Assembly: GCF_001552475.1 (NCBI RefSeq)
Contig: NZ_BCRG01000003.1
Coordinates: 62,001 to 126,000, forward strand
From: Microbacterium oleivorans NBRC 103075
Lineage (GTDB): Bacteria > Actinomycetota > Actinomycetes > Actinomycetales > Microbacteriaceae
Length of the DNA stretch: 64,000 nucleotides
Reading direction: 5' to 3'
Shown: positions 34,834 to 41,821 of the stretch, one piece after another
How the letters are laid out: each line of letters opens with the position of its first letter
Numbering within the stretch: position 1 is the stretch's first letter
The notes under the pieces: model-generated
Databases searched by the model: none
Seen by the model: only the letters and a program-made list of their open reading frames with translations
What the model was told of the DNA's origin: nothing
Program-made: the position numbers and the translations under genes

Positions 34834-35169
34834 ATGCCGCAGTACGCCGTTCTGATCTACACCGACGATTCCGCGCACGCTCTCGACGCGTCCGATGAGC
34901 AGCTCGCCGAGCCCAACGCGCACGGTGACGAGCTCGCACAGTCGGGAGCGCTGCGTGCCGCCTACGCGTTCACGCCGCGCTCGCTCGCTCGATCCATCCG
35001 GGTCGACGGCGTCCGCAACGGACCGTTCGTCGACGCCGCGCAGGTCGTCGCCGGTGTCTATGTGATCGAAGCGGACGACGAGGACGCGGCCCTCGCGATC
35101 GCCGCCGCGAACCCCGCCATCCGTGGCAACGGCGGCGTCGAGGTCAGGCTGATCCACAGCGGCACCTGA
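34834..35169 (+). CDS. YciI-like protein
   Basis: A 111-residue protein of the YciI/YCII (DGPF) family: MPQYAVLIYTDDS, TPRSLARSIRVDG, then the GPFVDAAQVVAGVYVIEADD segment with its GPF motif and conserved acidic residues. The family has a ferredoxin-like barrel and is often near sigma factors or redox genes. GGAAAGGATG precedes the start. A perfect hairpin follows 11 bases past the stop. Confidence 0.88.
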   Translation: MPQYAVLIYTDDSAHALDASDEQLAEPNAHGDELAQSGALRAAYAFTPRSLARSIRVDGVRNGPFVDAAQVVAGVYVIEADDEDAALAIAAANPAIRGNGGVEVRLIHSGT

Positions 35170-35180
35170 GCCGTCGGCGA

Positions 35181-35214
35181 GCGCGGCGTGACCCACCCTG
35201 GAGCCACGCCGCGC
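35181..35214. terminator. Hairpin between convergent genes (REP-like copy 1)
   Basis: GCGCGGCGTG (35181-35190) pairs perfectly with CACGCCGCGC (35205-35214), loop of 14 bases, lying between the convergent YciI-like and hydrolase genes. Copies at 36298-36331 and, diverged, 36403-36430 share the stem and the trailing CGGCATC, marking a repeat family. Confidence 0.75.
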
Positions 35215-35222
35215 GGCATCCG

Positions 35223-36059
35223 TCAGCTCTGGATGAACTCGAGGATGTCGGGGTTCAGCACATCGGCGTGCGTCGTCAGCATGCCGTGCGGGTAGCCCTC
35301 GTAGATCTTCAGCGTCGAGTTCTGCAGCATCTCGGCCTGCTGCAGCGCCGCCGCCTTGTACGGCACCACCTGGTCGTCATCGCCCTGGATCACGAACACC
35401 GGCACCGTGATCGCCGCCAGATCCTCGCGCTGATCCGTCTCGCTGAACGCCTTGATGCCCTCGTAGTGCGCGAGCGCGCTGCCCGTCATGCCCTGCCGCC
35501 ACCAGTTGTCGATCACCGGCTGCGACGGCGTGACGCCCTCGCGGTTGAAGCCGTAGAACGGACCGGATGCCACGGCCTCGAAGAACTCGGCACGGTTCGC
35601 CGCGAGCGCCTCACGGAATCCGTCGAACACCGAGATCGGCGTCCCCTCAGTGTTCCAGTCGGTCTGCACCATGAGCGGCGGCACCGCCGCGACCAGCACG
35701 GCCTTCGCGACGCGGCCCTGCGGCTCACCGAACTTCGCGACGTACCGCGCGACCTGACCGCCACCGGTCGAGTGGCCGATGTGCACCGCATTGCGCAGAT
35801 CGAGGTGCTCGACGACGGCGCTCACGTCGCTGGCGTAGTGGTCCATGTCGTGGCCGGTGCCGATCTGCGACGACCGGCCGTGACCACGGCGGTCGCTCGC
35901 GATGACGCGGAAACCCTTGCCGAGGAAGTACAGCATCTGCGCGTCCCAGTCGTCGGACGACAGCGGCCACCCGTGGTGGAACACGATCGGCTGAGCGTCC
36001 TTGTCGCCCCAGTCCTTGAAGTAGATCTCGGCGCCGTCGTCGGTGGTGATGAAAGGCAT
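35223..36059 (-). CDS. Alpha/beta hydrolase, cofactor-free chloroperoxidase/arylesterase type
   Basis: A 278-residue alpha/beta hydrolase. The signature residues of the non-haem chloroperoxidase group are present: HHGWPLSSDDWDAQML (oxyanion hole), HIGHSTGGGQVARYVA with the nucleophilic Ser, the Asp in IQGDDDQVVPY and the His in GYPHGMLTTH. The group hydrolyses esters and can make peracids. It has no signal peptide. GGAGACACGTCC precedes the ATG. Role in the cell unknown. Confidence 0.92.
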   Translation of the reverse strand: MPFITTDDGAEIYFKDWGDKDAQPIVFHHGWPLSSDDWDAQMLYFLGKGFRVIASDRRGHGRSSQIGTGHDMDHYASDVSAVVEHLDLRNAVHIGHSTGGGQVARYVAKFGEPQGRVAKAVLVAAVPPLMVQTDWNTEGTPISVFDGFREALAANRAEFFEAVASGPFYGFNREGVTPSQPVIDNWWRQGMTGSALAHYEGIKAFSETDQREDLAAITVPVFVIQGDDDQVVPYKAAALQQAEMLQNSTLKIYEGYPHGMLTTHADVLNPDILEFIQS

Positions 36060-36297
36060 GGACGTGTCTCCTTTGTGTGGGTGGGGCGGTTCAGCCGAGA
36101 TCGGCGATCGCGTCGGGGATGACCGTCACGACCCCGTCGGGGTGGGAGCAGCGGGCTCCGGAGCCAACGCGGCGCGTCGCGCGCGAAGAAAGCCGGCAAG
36201 CGCGAGTCGCTCCGAGCCCGGTGGATCAGATGTCACGCGAGACATCCTGCCCGAGTTGTGTGTCGGATGGGGGTCGGATGCGCCGGACGTCAGGCCC

Positions 36298-36331
36298 GCG
36301 CGGCGTGACCCTCCCCAGGGACACGCCGCGC
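36298..36331. repeat. REP-like hairpin, copy 2
   Basis: The 10-bp stem is the same as at 35181-35214, with a 14-base loop, followed by GGCATCC. It lies in non-coding DNA and not directly after a gene, so a simple terminator role does not explain it. Confidence 0.7.
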
Positions 36332-36402
36332 GGCATCCCTCCGTTCTCAACGAACGTCGGGACGGCCACGGCCGTTGTCCCCCAGTGGACGATCGACTCG
36401 TG

Positions 36403-36430
36403 CAGCGTGAACCATCCCCCGGTCACGCTG
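36403..36430. repeat. REP-like hairpin, diverged copy 3
   Basis: CAGCGTGA pairs with TCACGCTG around a C-rich 12-base loop, followed by CGCGGCATC as in the other copies. Confidence 0.55.
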
Positions 36431-36604
36431 CGCGGCATCGATCCGGATTACCGAACTCTGCCAGCGTAGGGACGCGCGCGAGTCGCCGCGATGGGGAGAA
36501 CACCCCATCTGGCGCCCCGGCTCAGACCAGCTTCTCGAACACCAGCGTCGCGATCGTGTGCAGGCGGTCACCGTGGCGGTACGGATGCCGCGGCGAGAAG
36601 AGCC

Positions 36605-36889
36605 TCAGAGGTTGCCGTTGAGGATCAGCATCATCGTCGCGCTCGTCGAGATCAGCCCCGTGACGGCGGCGATCGCGCCGAGCGAACCGCCCACGAGCGC
36701 CATCGGCTTGGACTGCCCCCGCGTGAGCGCGTAGACGCCGAGCGCGAACGCCGTCAGTCCGAGCACGAGACCCACCCCGGGGACGATCCCGGTGAGGAAG
36801 GCGGCGATCCCGACGATCAGGGTCGCGATCGCGAGGCCGTTCTTGCGCTGGGCGGACGCGGCCGGTCGGCCCAGTGGTGTCTCGGACAT
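36605..36889 (-). CDS. Small DUF4190-like membrane protein
   Basis: A 94-residue protein: MSETPLGRPAASAQRKNGLA, then three hydrophobic stretches (about residues 18-50 with a glycine-rich turn, 63-80 and 83-92). The N-terminal polar piece followed by KNGLAIATLIVGIAA is typical of DUF4190-type small membrane proteins. Function unknown. It is divergent from the DUF1266 gene. Confidence 0.75.
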   Translation of the reverse strand: MSETPLGRPAASAQRKNGLAIATLIVGIAAFLTGIVPGVGLVLGLTAFALGVYALTRGQSKPMALVGGSLGAIAAVTGLISTSATMMLILNGNL

Positions 36890-37018
36890 CGTTCCCCCGT
36901 GCCGGTGGCGAAGTGGGCATGTGCCCGGAATCACGCTACCGCGAGCGAGGCGCGGCAGCCGAGGTCGTCGCCGACAGCGGTGACGCTCGACGCGTCTGAC
37001 CGGTGCCAGGATGGTCCG

Positions 37019-38062
37019 GTGGCCCCTGCCGTGAATGCCCTCCAGAACCATCCCGGTGACGCCGAGTACCCCGTTCGGTCCCGATTGCGCTACGCCCGGG
37101 TGCTCGACGCGAAACGCAAGTCCGATCCCGCCGAGATGCGCCGCCGCGCGATCCGCGTCACCCTGGCCGGCGCGCCCCTCGGCATCGCCGCGTTCGTATG
37201 GTCGCGGCTCCAGGACGTCGACGACATCGTGCTCAGCTTCTTTGCCTTCCTCGTCGGGATGTCCATCGGGCTCGCAATCGCGTCGTTCGTCCTTGCGATC
37301 CGGGATGCCGGTGCTCCCCGCCGTGCCCAGCTCGCCTACATCGCGGCATCCGCTCGGCAGCCGATCACCGCGCGGCAGCAGCAGATCCTCGCACTCGACT
37401 CCGCCAGCGACTTCGCAACGCGCGGCTGGAACGCGTCGCTCGGATTCACGCCGACGTTCGCCGAGCTGCCTCAGGAGCTCCGCTCGAAGCACCGCGACGG
37501 CGAACAGGGTTCGCCCTGGTTCGCGCTGCCCGTCGTCCCCCTCAAGCAGCTGCGCGGCGCCCTCGACGAGCAGTTCAAGATCGTCACCAAAGCCGACGCC
37601 GAGCTCCTCGTCGCCGACACTCTCGCGCTCGGGATCAACTCCCAGCGGTTCGCCGAGGTCGTCCACAGCGACGGCGGCGAGCACATGATCACCCGGGTCG
37701 CCGGTCTCACCGACCTGGCCGTCTTCGACATTCAGGACCTCGCGCGCGGCACCGAGGAGCGGCCGGCGCGCCTGCTCCTCGCCGCCGACATCGAGCGCGG
37801 CATCGGTGGTATCCGCTACGCCTATGTCGCGGGATACCTCACCGCCGACGAGACGTGGGCGCTCCTCGAGCCTCTCGCCGAGAAGGCCTTTGCCACCTAC
37901 CGCAGCTGGGAGGAGTACTGGCGCGAGGTCCTCATCGCCACGGCGTTCCGTACTGACTCGCTGCAGGCCGTGCAGAGCCAGCGCGATGCGCTCGCCGAGC
38001 TCCGTGCCTCAAAATGGCCGACCGCCTCGGCGGAATGGCCTGCCGTCGGAGCTCGCTCATGA
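37019..38062 (+). CDS. DUF1266 domain-containing protein with membrane segments
   Basis: A 347-residue protein; the GTG at 37019 is the natural start because the longer frame upstream lacks coding character. Two hydrophobic segments at about residues 45-60 and 65-92 anchor it, and the rest is cytosolic. The C-terminal part shows DUF1266: YLTADETWALLEPLAEKAFA, then TYRSWEEYWREVLIATAFRT. The family is widespread and of unknown function. Its stop overlaps the start of the GNAT gene as ATGA, so the two are coupled. Confidence 0.8.
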   Translation: MAPAVNALQNHPGDAEYPVRSRLRYARVLDAKRKSDPAEMRRRAIRVTLAGAPLGIAAFVWSRLQDVDDIVLSFFAFLVGMSIGLAIASFVLAIRDAGAPRRAQLAYIAASARQPITARQQQILALDSASDFATRGWNASLGFTPTFAELPQELRSKHRDGEQGSPWFALPVVPLKQLRGALDEQFKIVTKADAELLVADTLALGINSQRFAEVVHSDGGEHMITRVAGLTDLAVFDIQDLARGTEERPARLLLAADIERGIGGIRYAYVAGYLTADETWALLEPLAEKAFATYRSWEEYWREVLIATAFRTDSLQAVQSQRDALAELRASKWPTASAEWPAVGARS

Positions 38063-38457
38063 GGGTCACCACGGACCTCGCCGAGATCGACCTCGACACC
38101 GTCCACCGTTGGCTGTCCGAAGGCGCCTACTGGGCTCTCGGCCGCAGCCGCGACGTCGTCGAGCGAGCAGCGCAGGGTTCGCTGAACTTCTGCGCGCTCG
38201 ACGACGACGGCACGCCCCTCGGCTATGCGCGCGTCGTCACCGATCACGCGACCTTCGCCTGGCTCTGCGACGTCTACGTCGACCCTGCGGCGCGCGGCAG
38301 GGGAGTGGGCAAGGCGCTCGCCGGCAGCGTCGTCGACACACTCGAGCCGCTGAACCTGAAGCGCATCCTCCTCGTCACACAGGACGCGCACGGCCTCTAC
38401 GAGCAGTTCGGCTTCGAGCTCTACCCGACACCCGAACGGCTCATGCAGCGCGGCTGA
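38059..38457 (+). CDS. GNAT-family N-acetyltransferase
   Basis: A 132-residue GNAT enzyme. TFAWLCDVYVDPAARGRGVG contains the acetyl-CoA loop (R-G-x-G-V-G-K), and LVTQDAHGLYEQFGFELYPT is the C-terminal Tyr-containing motif B. Similar proteins acetylate small amines. The start overlaps the upstream stop codon, giving translational coupling with the DUF1266 gene. Confidence 0.9.
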   Translation: MRVTTDLAEIDLDTVHRWLSEGAYWALGRSRDVVERAAQGSLNFCALDDDGTPLGYARVVTDHATFAWLCDVYVDPAARGRGVGKALAGSVVDTLEPLNLKRILLVTQDAHGLYEQFGFELYPTPERLMQRG

Positions 38458-38478
38458 CGCGTCCCGTCGCGAAGCGCA

Positions 38479-38775
38479 TCACTTCTCGACGTCGCGACCC
38501 TCCGCGATCCACGCACCGGTGCCGCCGTCGACGTTCGTCGTCTCGAGGCCGTGGTGCTCGAGGAACGCGGCAGCCCGCGCGCTTCGGCCACCGGCCTGGC
38601 AGATGAGGTGCAGGTCCTCGAGTTCACGCAGCTCGTCGACGTGGTCGGGCACGGTCGAGAGGGGGATATTGCGCGCACCGGGCACGTGACCGGCAGCGAA
38701 TTCATCGGGTTCGCGGACGTCGATGATGTTCGCGGGGGCGGCCTCGGCCAGCTGAGTCGTCGTGATGGAGTGCAT
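38479..38775 (-). CDS. Rhodanese-domain protein
   Basis: A 98-residue single-domain rhodanese: IIDVREPDEFAAGHVPGARN is the CH2A motif, and HLICQAGGRSARAAAFLEHH holds the active-site Cys in the loop QAGGRS. Such proteins move sulfane sulfur. Convergent with the GNAT gene (21 bases between the stops). Confidence 0.9.
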   Translation of the reverse strand: MHSITTTQLAEAAPANIIDVREPDEFAAGHVPGARNIPLSTVPDHVDELRELEDLHLICQAGGRSARAAAFLEHHGLETTNVDGGTGAWIAEGRDVEK

Positions 38776-38826
38776 ACGTCGATGCTCGCAGATCAGAGCG
38801 GATGCCGGGCGCGATAACGTTCCCTC

Positions 38827-39459
38827 ATGATCCCGATCGAGAACCTCGTCGCCTTCGCGTTGGCGTCGATGGTGATCATCGTGATCCCGGGCCCCGGTGT
38901 GCTCTTCGTCATCGGCCGATCCATCGCCCTCGGCCGCCGCGCGGGCGTCCTCAGCGTGCTCGGAAACTCCCTCGGCAACATCCCCGCGCTCCTCCTCGTC
39001 GCCTTCGGCGTCGGCGCGATCGTCGCGTCCTCGGTCATCGCCTTCACGGCGATCAAAGTCGTGGGTGCGATCTACCTCGTCTACCTGGGCGTGCAGGCGA
39101 TTCGGCACCGGACGCGTCGGGCCGACCGGGGTGGGGGAGCCCCGGCATCCGTCACCACCCTGCTGCGACAGGGGTTCATCGTCGGGATGACCAACCCGAA
39201 GACCATCGCGTTCTTCGTCGCCGTTCTCCCGCAGTTCGTCGCCCGGGATGCCGGGCCGATCTGGGCGCAGCTGCTGATCCTCGGCCTCGTCTTCCAGGCG
39301 ATCGCCCTCGTCTGCGACAGCACGTGGGCCGTCGCCGCCGGCACCGCCCGCACCTGGTTCGGTCGCTCGCCGCGACGACTGGCGACGCTGTCCGGGGCGG
39401 GGGGCTTCCTCATGATCGGCCTCGGCGGGGCGCTCGCCCTCACCGGCGCGAAAAGCTGA
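38827..39459 (+). CDS. LysE-family translocator
   Basis: A 210-residue, six-helix membrane protein of the LysE/RhtB superfamily: MVIIVIPGPGVLFVIGRSIA with the PGPG motif, then GNSLGNIPALLLVAFGVGAI, and QGFIVGMTNPKTIAFFVAVL. It exports amino acids or their homologues; specificity is not readable. It is transcribed alone, divergent from the rhodanese gene (51 bases between the starts). Confidence 0.9.
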   Translation: MIPIENLVAFALASMVIIVIPGPGVLFVIGRSIALGRRAGVLSVLGNSLGNIPALLLVAFGVGAIVASSVIAFTAIKVVGAIYLVYLGVQAIRHRTRRADRGGGAPASVTTLLRQGFIVGMTNPKTIAFFVAVLPQFVARDAGPIWAQLLILGLVFQAIALVCDSTWAVAAGTARTWFGRSPRRLATLSGAGGFLMIGLGGALALTGAKS

Positions 39460-39501
39460 CGGCCGGGAATGTTCCGGCGCCCCCGTGCGCTGCAACTCCC
39501 C

Positions 39502-40371
39502 ATGACGAACAACACGAAGCCTGCACAGTCGTCCGGCACGTTCCGCATCGGCGGAGACCTCGAGGTCAACCGCCTCGGCTACGGCACGATGCAGCTCACC
39601 GGCCCCGGCGTCTGGGGGCCGCCGAAGGACCACGATGAGGCGATCCGCGTCCTCCGTCGCAGTGTCGAGCTCGGCGTCAACTTCTTCGACACCGCCGAGT
39701 CCTACGGCCCGTATGTCGCCGAGGAGCTCCTCAAGGAGGCACTGCACCCCTACGCCGATGACGTCCTCATCGCGACCAAGTCGGGATTGACCCGCACCGC
39801 CCCGAACGTCTGGCCGCCGCTCGGCCGCCCCGAGTTCCTGCGTCAGGGTGCCGAGATGAGCCTCCGGCGCCTCGGGCTCGAGCGCATCGACCTGTTCCAG
39901 CTGCACCGCATCGACCCGAAGGTCCCCCTCGCGGACCAGGTGGGCGAGCTGAAGGCGCTGCAGGATGAGGGCAAGATCCGCTACATCGGCCTCTCCGAGG
40001 TCTCGATCGACGAGGTCAAGGCCGCGCAGGAGATCGCGGAGATCGTCACGGTGCAGAACCTCTACAACCTGCAGCACCGTGACGCCGAGGCGCTCCTCGA
40101 TTGGTCGGAGGAGCAGGGCATCGGGTTCATCCCGTGGTTCCCGCTCGCGACCGGCGGACTCACCGGCGCCGACTCGCCCCTCAGCGACATTGCCGAGCGC
40201 AAGAACGCGACGCCCGCGCAGATCGCTCTCGCGTGGCTGCTGAAGCGCTCGCCGGTCATGCTCCCGATCCCCGGTACCTCCAGCGTCGCCCACCTGGAGG
40301 ACAACCTGCAGGGCGCGACCATCGAGCTCACCGACGAGGAGTTCGCGGAGCTGTCGAAGCTCGGCAGCTGA
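39502..40371 (+). CDS. Aldo/keto reductase
   Basis: A 289-residue AKR. Catalytic Asp and Tyr are in FFDTAESYG, Lys in IATKSG, and His in FQLHRID, with the NADPH-binding end [17 protein letters not shown]. It resembles the pyridoxal-reductase/AKR13-like group. ATG at 39502 is chosen; an earlier frame position adds unrelated residues. A GC-rich hairpin follows at 40385. Confidence 0.92.
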   Translation: MTNNTKPAQSSGTFRIGGDLEVNRLGYGTMQLTGPGVWGPPKDHDEAIRVLRRSVELGVNFFDTAESYGPYVAEELLKEALHPYADDVLIATKSGLTRTAPNVWPPLGRPEFLRQGAEMSLRRLGLERIDLFQLHRIDPKVPLADQVGELKALQDEGKIRYIGLSEVSIDEVKAAQEIAEIVTVQNLYNLQHRDAEALLDWSEEQGIGFIPWFPLATGGLTGADSPLSDIAERKNATPAQIALAWLLKRSPVMLPIPGTSSVAHLEDNLQGATIELTDEEFAELSKLGS

Positions 40372-40384
40372 GCCCCTCGCGTCG

Positions 40385-40412
40385 CCCGCCCCCCTCTGAC
40401 AGGGTGGGCGGG
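40385..40412 (+). terminator. GC-rich hairpin between AKR and monooxygenase genes
   Basis: CCCGCCCCCCT (40385-40395) pairs with AGGG-t-GGGCGGG (40401-40412) with a 5-base loop and one bulge. It follows the AKR stop by 13 bases and reaches the GTG of the next gene, so it could end the AKR transcript or mask the next start. Confidence 0.5.
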
Positions 40413-40738
40413 TGACGCATCACAGCCCCAGCGGGCAGCCCACAGTCCGGATGTGGACCGGCGTCGTCCGCACGGAGGACCGCGACCGTTACGCGGACTA
40501 CGTTGAGCGCACCGGGATGAGCGCCTACCGCGCGACGCCCGGCAACCTCGGAGCCTGGCTGCTGACGCGCGATCTCGGCGACGGCCGCACGGAGATCACG
40601 ACCCTGTCGCGGTGGGAGAACCTCGCGGTGATCGCGGCGTTCGCGGGTGACGACATCGAGCGGGCGGTGTTCTATCCCGAAGACGACGAGTTCCTCATCG
40701 AGCGCGACGAGCGGGTCCGTCACTACCGGCAGGCATGA
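40412..40738 (+). CDS. Antibiotic-biosynthesis-monooxygenase (ABM)-fold protein
   Basis: A 108-residue protein with dimeric alpha-beta barrel features: VRMWTGVVRTEDRDRYADYV, GNLGAWLLTRDLGDGRTEIT, then LSRWENLAVIAAFAGDD. The W/N pair and the final PEDDEFLIERDE fit the ABM/YgiN-like group. Activity is uncertain; some members only bind small molecules. GTG start, overlapping the hairpin before it. Confidence 0.8.
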   Translation: MTHHSPSGQPTVRMWTGVVRTEDRDRYADYVERTGMSAYRATPGNLGAWLLTRDLGDGRTEITTLSRWENLAVIAAFAGDDIERAVFYPEDDEFLIERDERVRHYRQA

Positions 40739-40777
40739 CGGTATCTTCTCCACGCGATCCCGCGTACGGTGAGGCTC

Positions 40778-40942
40778 ATGTGGACAGTTCTCATCATTTT
40801 GCTCGTCATCTGGGTGGTGCTGTCGATCGTCGGTTTCGCGTTCGAGGGGCTCTTCTGGCTGGGCCTCATCGGCATCGTGCTCTTCGTCGGCACGGTCGTG
40901 TTCGGTCTTGTCCGGCGGAGCGCCGCCAAGAAGAAGGTCTGA
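40778..40942 (+). CDS. Small two-helix membrane protein (54 residues)
   Basis: MWTVLIILLVIWVVLSIVGF, then FEGLFWLGLIGIVLFVGTVV and a short basic tail RRSAAKKKV: two membrane helices with a positive C-terminus. The gene is short and clear by hydrophobicity and Lys/Arg end. Such small proteins are usual in Microbacteriaceae and have no known role. It lies 35 bases after the ABM gene. Confidence 0.65.
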   Translation: MWTVLIILLVIWVVLSIVGFAFEGLFWLGLIGIVLFVGTVVFGLVRRSAAKKKV

Positions 40943-40978
40943 CCGGCGGCATCCCTCTCCGTGGTGCAGGCTAGAGCG

Positions 40979-41779
40979 ATGGCCGCCGTCTCGGATCTTT
41001 TCCGCTACCCGATCAAGGGATTCACTCCCGAGCCTCGCTCGGAGCTCGTCGTCCAAGACGACGGCCGGATCGCCGGGGACCGCGTCCTCGCGTTCCGGTT
41101 CGCGGACGCGACGGAGCCCGAGGATGCCGACGGCCTCGAGTCGTGGCCGAAGAGCCGGGGCCTCGCGCTCATGGACTTCCCCTCGATCGCCCGCGTGCGC
41201 GTCGCATTCGACCCGGGGACCGGGCTCGTCCGCATGAGCGAGGGCGACCGACTGCTGGCCGAAGCAGCCCTCGATGAGCCGGGGCGGCGTGAGCTCGAGG
41301 CGGCCATCACCGCCTTCCTCGAGCAGACTTCCGATGCGCGGCTTCTGCATCGAGACGGAATCCTGCCGTTGCGACTCATCGGCGACGGTCGCTCAGCCCG
41401 ATTCCAGGACCGTGCCAGAGGGTACGTGTCCCTGCACGCCGCTGCCTCCATCGACGCAGTGGCCGCGGTCACGCCTGCGCCCGTCGACGACCGGCGGTTC
41501 CGGTCGAACATCGTCGTCGCGGGTGTCGCGCCCTGGGCGGAGCTCGACTGGACGGGGCGCGTCCGCATCGGGGAGGTGGCTTTCGACGTGCAGCGGCCGA
41601 TCGGCCGGTGCGCCGCCATCGCCGCGAACCCCGACACCGGTCAGCGCGACGCCCGCCTGCTGCGGGTGCTGACGACCGAGTTCGGTCAGGACGAGCCGAC
41701 GCTCGGCATCCTGCTGCTGCCCGCGGAGGGCGGCGGCACCGTGCGTGTCGGGGACGAGGTTGTCGTCGACCGCGACTGA
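40979..41779 (+). CDS. MOSC-domain protein
   Basis: A 266-residue protein with an N-terminal MOSC beta-barrel (LFRYPIKGFTPEPRSELVVQ) and the MOSC core: RRFRSNIVVAGVAPWAELDW and GRCAAIAANPDTGQRD, the last with the Cys that in this family binds molybdenum cofactor sulfur. It resembles mARC/YcbX-like proteins without the ferredoxin part. ATG at 40979 gives MAAVSDLFRYPIKG; a GTG 18 bases earlier is possible. Confidence 0.88.
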   Translation: MAAVSDLFRYPIKGFTPEPRSELVVQDDGRIAGDRVLAFRFADATEPEDADGLESWPKSRGLALMDFPSIARVRVAFDPGTGLVRMSEGDRLLAEAALDEPGRRELEAAITAFLEQTSDARLLHRDGILPLRLIGDGRSARFQDRARGYVSLHAAASIDAVAAVTPAPVDDRRFRSNIVVAGVAPWAELDWTGRVRIGEVAFDVQRPIGRCAAIAANPDTGQRDARLLRVLTTEFGQDEPTLGILLLPAEGGGTVRVGDEVVVDRD

Positions 41780-41821
41780 CGCGGTGGGACCGATCCCATA
41801 GACTCTCCGTCGGCTCCCTCC

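Larger units (their letters stand above)
36060..36604. other. Gap of 545 bases with two REP-like hairpins
   Basis: No gene is supported. It contains a second copy of the hairpin at 36298-36331 (GCGCGGCGTG/CACGCCGCGC) and a diverged third at 36403-36430 (CAGCGTGA/TCACGCTG), each followed by CGCGGCATC. The left part should carry the promoter of the hydrolase gene. Small frames here have no recognisable content. Confidence 0.7.

Noticed and set aside
38479..40293. Minus-strand frame extending the rhodanese gene to 604 codons
   Set aside because: Only the last 98 residues show a rhodanese; the rest is antisense to LysE and aldo/keto reductase genes.
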